Part shown: positions 59,939-64,000 of the stretch, in pieces | How the letters are laid out: every line of letters starts with the position of its first letter | Position numbering within the stretch: the first letter of the stretch is position 1 | Assembly: GCF_016859285.1 (NCBI RefSeq) | Contig: NC_053415.1 | Coordinates: forward strand, 16,749,001 to 16,813,000 | Direction of reading: 5' to 3' | Source: Xiphias gladius | Taxonomy: Eukaryota; Chordata; Actinopteri; Istiophoriformes; Xiphiidae | DNA: 64,000 bases | The notes under the pieces: model-generated | The model's input: only the letters and a program-made list of their open reading frames with translations | The model's database searches: none | Told to the model about the DNA's origin: nothing | Program-made: the position numbers and the translations under genes

Positions 59939-62900
59939 GTGAGTCATTGATGCACCTGATAGCTGGCTAATTTTGTTTACGGCTGTTTGTCCTACAGGTA
60001 CACGCTGTCTTCATTTAAACAGAGGACTCTTTTATCTCCTCTGACACTGTATAAATGAAAACCCGTCGTCATAATACGTGTAACGTTACGTTTTTTTGTA
60101 AAAGCTAGCTAGCTATATCTCCGAATTGTTCAGTTGTAGTATTCACGAAAATGTGCATAAGCTAGCTGTACGCAAACATATTTTACCACTGCAAAAACAT
60201 CTAGTCTTTTAGGCAGTGATGTTATCATCCAGTCTGTGGTCTGAGGTCGTGCAGTTATATAATATACTCAGCTGTAGGCTCCACTGATACTACAGTATAT
60301 TCACAGGCCAAAAGCTGCAGCAGCCAACATGTTATTTGACCACAGGTTTAAGTTGCATGCAACATCTTCTCATGTGCCATCTCACAGCTAAACACCGACA
60401 CATTAAAGCCTGTTGTAGTGGTGGTGTCAGTCAGGTGACAGTGCATAGCGGGGCTCGTTGTGTGCCATATAGTGTCCACCCTCAAAGCACACACTCCTCT
60501 GCTCAACAACAGCCTCTAGAAATGCATGGTTTGATTGCACTGGCCGTTTTGCTGATAGTGAGAGTGTAGGCTTAGTTCCGCATGCCCTACACAATGTGAT
60601 TATCAGGCTGTCACCTGCGATCAAGCTGAAATTTTTAAGATCCTCATTTGCTTGATGGTTGCACACACTTTAGTTGTCTTTTTACAGGAAGAATTATGGT
60701 CTGTGCGCATAGAAACATCCGAATGAGGTCTGTGTAGAATAGGATCACTTAATCAAGGGATAGTTGCCATTTAGACGGATTCATCTATCACGTGCCGTCT
60801 TCAGGCACTTAAATATTAATATCAAAGCTGTTAGTGGGGTTGAAAGGCACAATGGAAAGTTTAATCCGCCACTGACAGGGCTGTAGTCAGGGTTTTACAA
60901 ATACTGAGGTCATGAGTCCTGCATGTGGCTTTTGAGGGTAAGAAGGGCTTAAATTTCAACAATTTGAGCATTTTTAAAAAGTGACGAGCAGCCTTATTTT
61001 TTCATGTAAATGGTACCAAAAATGGGGGCATGTAAGCAAAGGAAATGGGCCTCTTAAAACAAAGTTCATGGTGACACACATCACATATTACTATGTACTG
61101 TTAGGTTACTTTATTGATCAGATATGGCACGCTGACATTTTGTTTTAACCACCAAAAAAACAAAACAAAAAAACCCCACAGTGATCCATCAGACTATTTT
61201 TCCAAACCTGATTCTTCCTCAAAATTAAAAGCACTTAATTAAAAGAGCACATGACCTCAGTGAAATCCAGACCCTGACCAGCAAAACCACAGGCTGATAT
61301 TATTGTCAATATTGTTGTACATGTCAGCCAAAAAGCAACAAGAAATTGCAGTACAGGCGTACAAATGATATGTTTCAGGTAATTTGGAGACACCAGTACC
61401 GTTTTTATTTTTCAACTGTAAAATGTCTTGCTTACTTAATAACCAAATTTAAAGGACCCTCATCAAAAACAGTTTTTTATGTCATATTGTTATGCAAAAA
61501 TCAATCTTGACCAATATATCATCAGTGTCAGCTGGGTTCCATGGTTGCTACTTCCCCGGCTGATGTGGGAGATATTTGAATATTGGAATGAGAAGAGAAA
61601 TGCTCTCTCCATCACTCTTCATCACTTGGGGATTTAATTATTCACTCATTTTACAAGTTATGCCCCCAATTTTAATATCTAGTTCACTGACTGTCTCACT
61701 ACACTGAACAAAAAAACAAGCCCAACTTTTTTTCCCTCTCATTCCCGTGGGTATAGAACTGGGTTAGCCTTTTCTCAGTTGTTTTTTTTTTTTTTCTTCT
61801 ATTATTGTACTGAAGGTCTGCTCTAGGCAGTGCGGTGCTGCAACTACCAGCTAATATTTTCTTTGTTGATTAACCTATTGACTGTTCTCAGATGTATTGA
61901 GTAAATGTTTAGTCTGGAAAAAGTTTTGAAAAATGCCCGTCACAAGTTATCAGAGCCTAAACCTTTGTCTTTAAATTGCCTGTTTTGATTGCGCATCAAA
62001 GAACCCACAGTATTTAGTTTTTAAAGATACGAGATGGCATAAATCAACAAATCCTCGCATTTTCAAAGCTTTAACCAGCAATTTGCTGGGTATTTGTATT
62101 TTGCAAATGACCCAAAAGAGTAATCAGTCATTACATTTTAATCGAGTTTTTTTCTGTCAGTCACTTGTTTGTTTAAGCACTAATTCACTGCCATCCCCAG
62201 CAACGTGTTGTTGAGGATGTCCACGATGATAAAGCCCCTCTCAGTTCAGCCACAGGGAGTCCAGATGTCTGTGCTCCTCTAATCCTGCCTTCCTACTCCC
62301 CCACCCATCTCTCTGTTTTGTTATATTCAAATACACTAGATGCACCGCACACACACACCGCTGCCTTTGCCATGTGCATGAAAGCAAGGAAGCTACTCTT
62401 TCTAGATCATACAATACATTTAGCAGTCGGGTACGTTGTATCAAATTTTGGTGTGTTTTTTGCCAGTGTAGCCTAAAATAAGATAATTTGCATATTTAAG
62501 TTCTTCCTCAGGACCCTTCTAAAGCTGCATTAATCAATATTGTTATATAAACAAAGGATAAAACGTCTACATTTAATGTGAAAGTGGTTACTTGTAGTCT
62601 GCTCAGAGCTTTACAGTTTGGTTCAGGCTCACCGCTCTCATCACCATCATTTCCAGGTGCAGCAGGCGGCTTTTTTCAGCAAAAAGGTTTTGATAAAACC
62701 ACTGAAGCCTACCCGACATTACCGACGGGCAGACAGAGCAAGCTGGTGAACATTAGTGGAACATTAGCAGCTAAAGAGCCAGATATCTCCGTCGGGATTT
62801 TGTGGAGACAAGGAGAGTGAATATTAGATTTAGATGCAGCAGTTGGCCAGAAACACAACTCCAAACAAATGGTTTGGAGTTATGGTAATGATATGTTGCA

Positions 62901-63453
62901 CTTTGTCTGTTGGATGTGTAAAAAGGCAACTGTTTGGTGAGATCTTAGCAATAACAGCTTTATAAGGTGATTATGTTACCCCAATTTTGCCACTAAGAGG
63001 CATAAATTCAATTAATGCAGCTTCAAATTTCACTGTGTAGATGAGAGAAATAGACTGTATCCCTCCGCATGTTTGTGCCCAGTCATAACTTGTTTTTCTC
63101 TAGAAGTGCACATAGGGCCACAAAGTTTATGTTAGGGCTCTGGTAGGACTCCTCCCTCCTCGGCCTGAGAGACAGGTCAATCAGACAAACACCAACCAGT
63201 CATGAATGAGGACATTTGTTTCCTTTTCCTCGAGCATGTGTATGACAGTGAACACGGCTAAATTGACTGATTTTATTTACCATAAATAAGCCTCAGAGGC
63301 AGAGGGATATCCAACGGGTTGCAGACAGACATATACTACTACAGAACTGATGTGTCTTGTGAGTTTGATAAACTTGCTGTTCCTTTCCTCGAAACCTCTC
63401 ATTTGTTTTGCCTCTTTTCATTTTTGTTTTGCCTCTCAACATGCTGGGACCAG
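59939..63453 (+). other. dop1b: dop1b intron 1 (inferred)
   Basis: Runs from the donor after 59938 to a plausible acceptor, ACCAG at 63449-63453, just before the coding exon. It contains a MITE at 62520-63025 and no recognised exon. Confidence 0.5.
62520..63025. mobile_element. MITE with 13-bp perfect terminal inverted repeats
   Basis: AAGCTGCATTAAT at 62522-62534 and its exact reverse complement ATTAATGCAGCTT at 63011-63023 bound a 0.5-kb element inside dop1b intron 1. Its 80-codon open frame at 62578-62820 is not recognised as a protein and is probably chance. Confidence 0.75.
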
Positions 63454-63464
63454 ACTGATATATC

Positions 63465-63602
63465 ATGGATCCTGAGGAGTTAGAGCTGCAGAATGACTAC
63501 CGTTACCGTAGCTATGCGGCAGTCATTGAGAAAGCGCTGCGAAACTTTGAATCTTCGAGTGAGTGGGCAGATCTCATCTCCTCCCTGGGAAAGCTCAATA
63601 AG
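63465..63602 (+). CDS. dop1b: DOP1B (Dopey-2), first coding exon, gene continues past the window
   Basis: DOP1 proteins are very large cytosolic leucine-zipper-like proteins that work with MON2 in endosome-to-Golgi membrane traffic. Only the first 46 codons are here. The peptide starts [17 protein letters not shown] and ends [16 protein letters not shown], which closely follows the N-terminus of human DOP1B and differs from DOP1A, which begins MNTEELELL. The exon ends in a donor, AATAAG|GTACAG, in phase 0. The next expected residues (ALQSNLRYSLLPRR in human) do not occur in the last 400 bases, so exon 3 lies outside. A short ATG frame at 63441-63458 just upstream is intronic if the acceptor at 63452-63453 is used. 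Confidence 0.93.
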
Positions 63603-64000
63603 GTACAGTGCATACCATACAAACACTGTAGCTGCTAATGACTTTCTCTGAATATCCCATTATGTGCTGTACATGAATAACCTGTGTTCAGGTGTTTAAC
63701 CTGAATTCATATTAGGATTTATTGTATTTCGGTTTTCTTTTTCTGTGTTGATATGATGTGTGTCTTTCAGTTCTCGGTGGTTAAGGCGAAGTTCTTCTTT
63801 CTCATCAAGATGCTAGGTGTTACACAACCTTATTGATCCTCTGGCCATTTATTTTGGGCAATAAATGTGCCACTTTTCTGTTGACTTACAAAGCAGCTAT
63901 TTATTTTGGAGTTTCTGTGTGTGTTGATATGCAAAAATTTGTCCTTAAGGTACACAAAGATTGTGAGGGAGAAAAAAATTTCATCTGTTATGCACTTAGA
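63603..64000 (+). other. dop1b: dop1b intron, start
   Basis: Intron following the first coding exon. An acceptor-like GTGTGTCTTTCAG near 63770 is followed by a frame that does not match DOP1 and soon stops, so I treat it as intronic. Confidence 0.6.

Noticed and set aside
63768-63835. Possible second dop1b coding exon after TGTCTTTCAG
   Set aside because: The frame reads unlike DOP1 (expected ALQSN or similar) and soon meets a stop, so the acceptor is probably unused.
1-64000. CRISPR arrays, operons, prophage or other prokaryotic systems
   Set aside because: Repeats are eukaryotic microsatellites and transposons; genes are split by spliceosomal introns.

Overview
The window is ordinary chromosomal DNA of a bony fish, most likely a percomorph teleost. 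The evidence is vertebrate genes split by GT-AG introns, AT-rich intergenic DNA with many microsatellites, and several dispersed repeats that I recognise as typical of teleosts. I see no prokaryotic, viral or plasmid features.

Five protein-coding genes are supported, four complete and one partial. (1) vangl1 (+, 3042-17411): eight coding exons, 542 codons, four membrane segments and a C-terminal ETSV PDZ ligand; a planar cell polarity protein. (2) casq2 (-, 26666-21881): eleven coding exons, 425 codons, signal peptide, thioredoxin-like calsequestrin body and a 51-residue Asp/Glu tail; a sarcoplasmic-reticulum calcium buffer. (3) kcne2 (-, 28727-28398): one coding exon, 109 codons, a single-pass potassium-channel beta subunit. 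(4) slc5a3 (-, 45648-43513): one coding exon, 711 codons, the sodium/myo-inositol cotransporter SMIT1. (5) dop1b (+, from 63465): only the first coding exon, 46 codons, lies inside the window, with a probable untranslated exon 1 ending at 59938.

Layout: 1-2.9 kb, upstream or intron 1 of vangl1; 3.0-19.3 kb, vangl1 and its probable 3' UTR; 19.3-21.4 kb, spacer with a transposon copy; 21.45-27.1 kb, casq2 and its putative muscle promoter; 28.2-28.75 kb, kcne2; 28.75-42 kb, gene-poor DNA with old repeats; 42-52.4 kb, slc5a3, a decayed Tc1 element upstream and two GC-rich candidate promoters; 52.4-59.5 kb, gene-poor; 59.5-64 kb, the start of dop1b.

In human, VANGL1 and CASQ2 sit together on 1p13, while KCNE2, SLC5A3 and DOP1B sit on 21q22. 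Here the two sets are joined between casq2 and kcne2. The genes do not form one pathway. casq2 and kcne2 both bear on cardiac excitability, and SMIT1 and KCNE2 proteins have been linked through potassium channel-transporter complexes in mammals.

I found no novel multi-gene system. The most interesting signals are regulatory: a cluster of tonicity-element matches beside a ZNF143-like site upstream of slc5a3, a start-stop uORF in the slc5a3 leader, an exact RFX X-box upstream of vangl1, and the repeat-encoded calsequestrin tail.
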